A stretch of 64,000 bases of DNA from Solihabitans fulvus. Lineage in GTDB: Bacteria > Actinomycetota > Actinomycetes > Mycobacteriales > Pseudonocardiaceae. How positions within the stretch are numbered: position 1 is the first letter of the stretch; the number at the start of each line of letters is the position of its first letter. Positions 63,863 to 64,000 of the stretch are shown one piece after another. The position numbers and the translations under genes are program-made. The stretch is from positions 111,058 through 175,057 of the forward strand of contig NZ_VUOB01000002.1 in assembly GCF_008386585.1 (NCBI RefSeq). Reading direction: 5' to 3'. Under the pieces are notes generated by a model. It was not told where the DNA came from. It searched no databases and saw nothing but the letters and a program-made list of their open reading frames with translations.

Positions 63863-64000
63863 TACGCGACCTCCAGTCAGACCGGCAGCCATCGGTCGAA
63901 CCCTAGGAGGCACAAGGAATCCGCGGCGGACAGGGGTCGTGGCCGAGCACACGCCCGAACCTCCAGGGCGCGCTCGATCTGAATCCCCGACAACGGCGGC

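Overview
The window is very GC-rich, uses GTG starts often, has many ATGA/GTGA gene overlaps, and carries the Pup-proteasome genes pafA, pafB and pafC, tatC, an LGFP-repeat secreted protein and a type VII secretion (T7SS)-type effector. This points to an actinomycete, most likely of the Pseudonocardiales (Actinosynnema/Saccharothrix/Lentzea-like). The species is an inference. No tRNA, rRNA, CRISPR array or complete mobile element was found.

Left part (1-14 kb). A GylR-type glycerol regulon (gylR, glpF, 5' end of glpK) has two matching palindromic operators. Next is a decayed PAP2/diacylglycerol-kinase gene holding an IS200/IS605-like end remnant. pafA is cut off from pafB-pafC-(small membrane protein)-tatC-lipid kinase by about 5 kb of unrelated genes: Uma2 nuclease, quinone-oxidoreductase-like, Asp-box secreted protein, MarR plus small membrane protein, and a solute-binding lipoprotein. 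pafB and pafC are bridged by a 22-codon ORF that overlaps both.

Middle (14-35 kb). Accessory and metabolic genes: SnoaL-like protein, three MFS transporters, flavodoxin, two GNATs, an M20 peptidase, a large secreted M4 metalloprotease, NAD kinase, and a DUF457/YdjM membrane protein. At 24.1-28.4 kb a LexA-like repressor lies directly upstream of a 1195-residue protein that joins membrane helices, a NACHT NTPase, a formylglycine-generating-enzyme-like module and an intact polyprenyl-phosphate sugar-1-phosphate transferase. This pair is the strongest candidate for an undescribed system: a damage- or stress-controlled NACHT switch acting on cell-envelope glycan synthesis.

35-38 kb: a repeat-rich T7SS-type effector with a possible His/Cys protease-like C-terminus, followed by a T7SS-associated protein. 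37.6-55.1 kb: a compact NRPS-PKS cluster. Four coupled genes on the minus strand (fkbJ/I/H/K-like) make an ACP-bound C3 extender unit, predicted to be hydroxymalonyl-ACP because no O-methyltransferase is present. Two megasynthases on the plus strand, C-A-PCP-E-C-PCP and KS-(degenerate AT)-ACP-C-A-PCP-E, are followed by a KASIII-like enzyme. There is no working AT and no thioesterase.

Right end (55-64 kb): secreted proteins (Cys-rich protein, LGFP protein, class A beta-lactamase, lipoprotein, intradiol dioxygenase with a carbohydrate-binding module), an F420/NADP-type reductase, an FGE-like protein, an AraC regulator and a coiled-coil protein.

Two features recur across the window. Short tandem repeats containing the stop codon follow the 3' ends of three genes, and several intergenic gaps hold eroded gene fragments.
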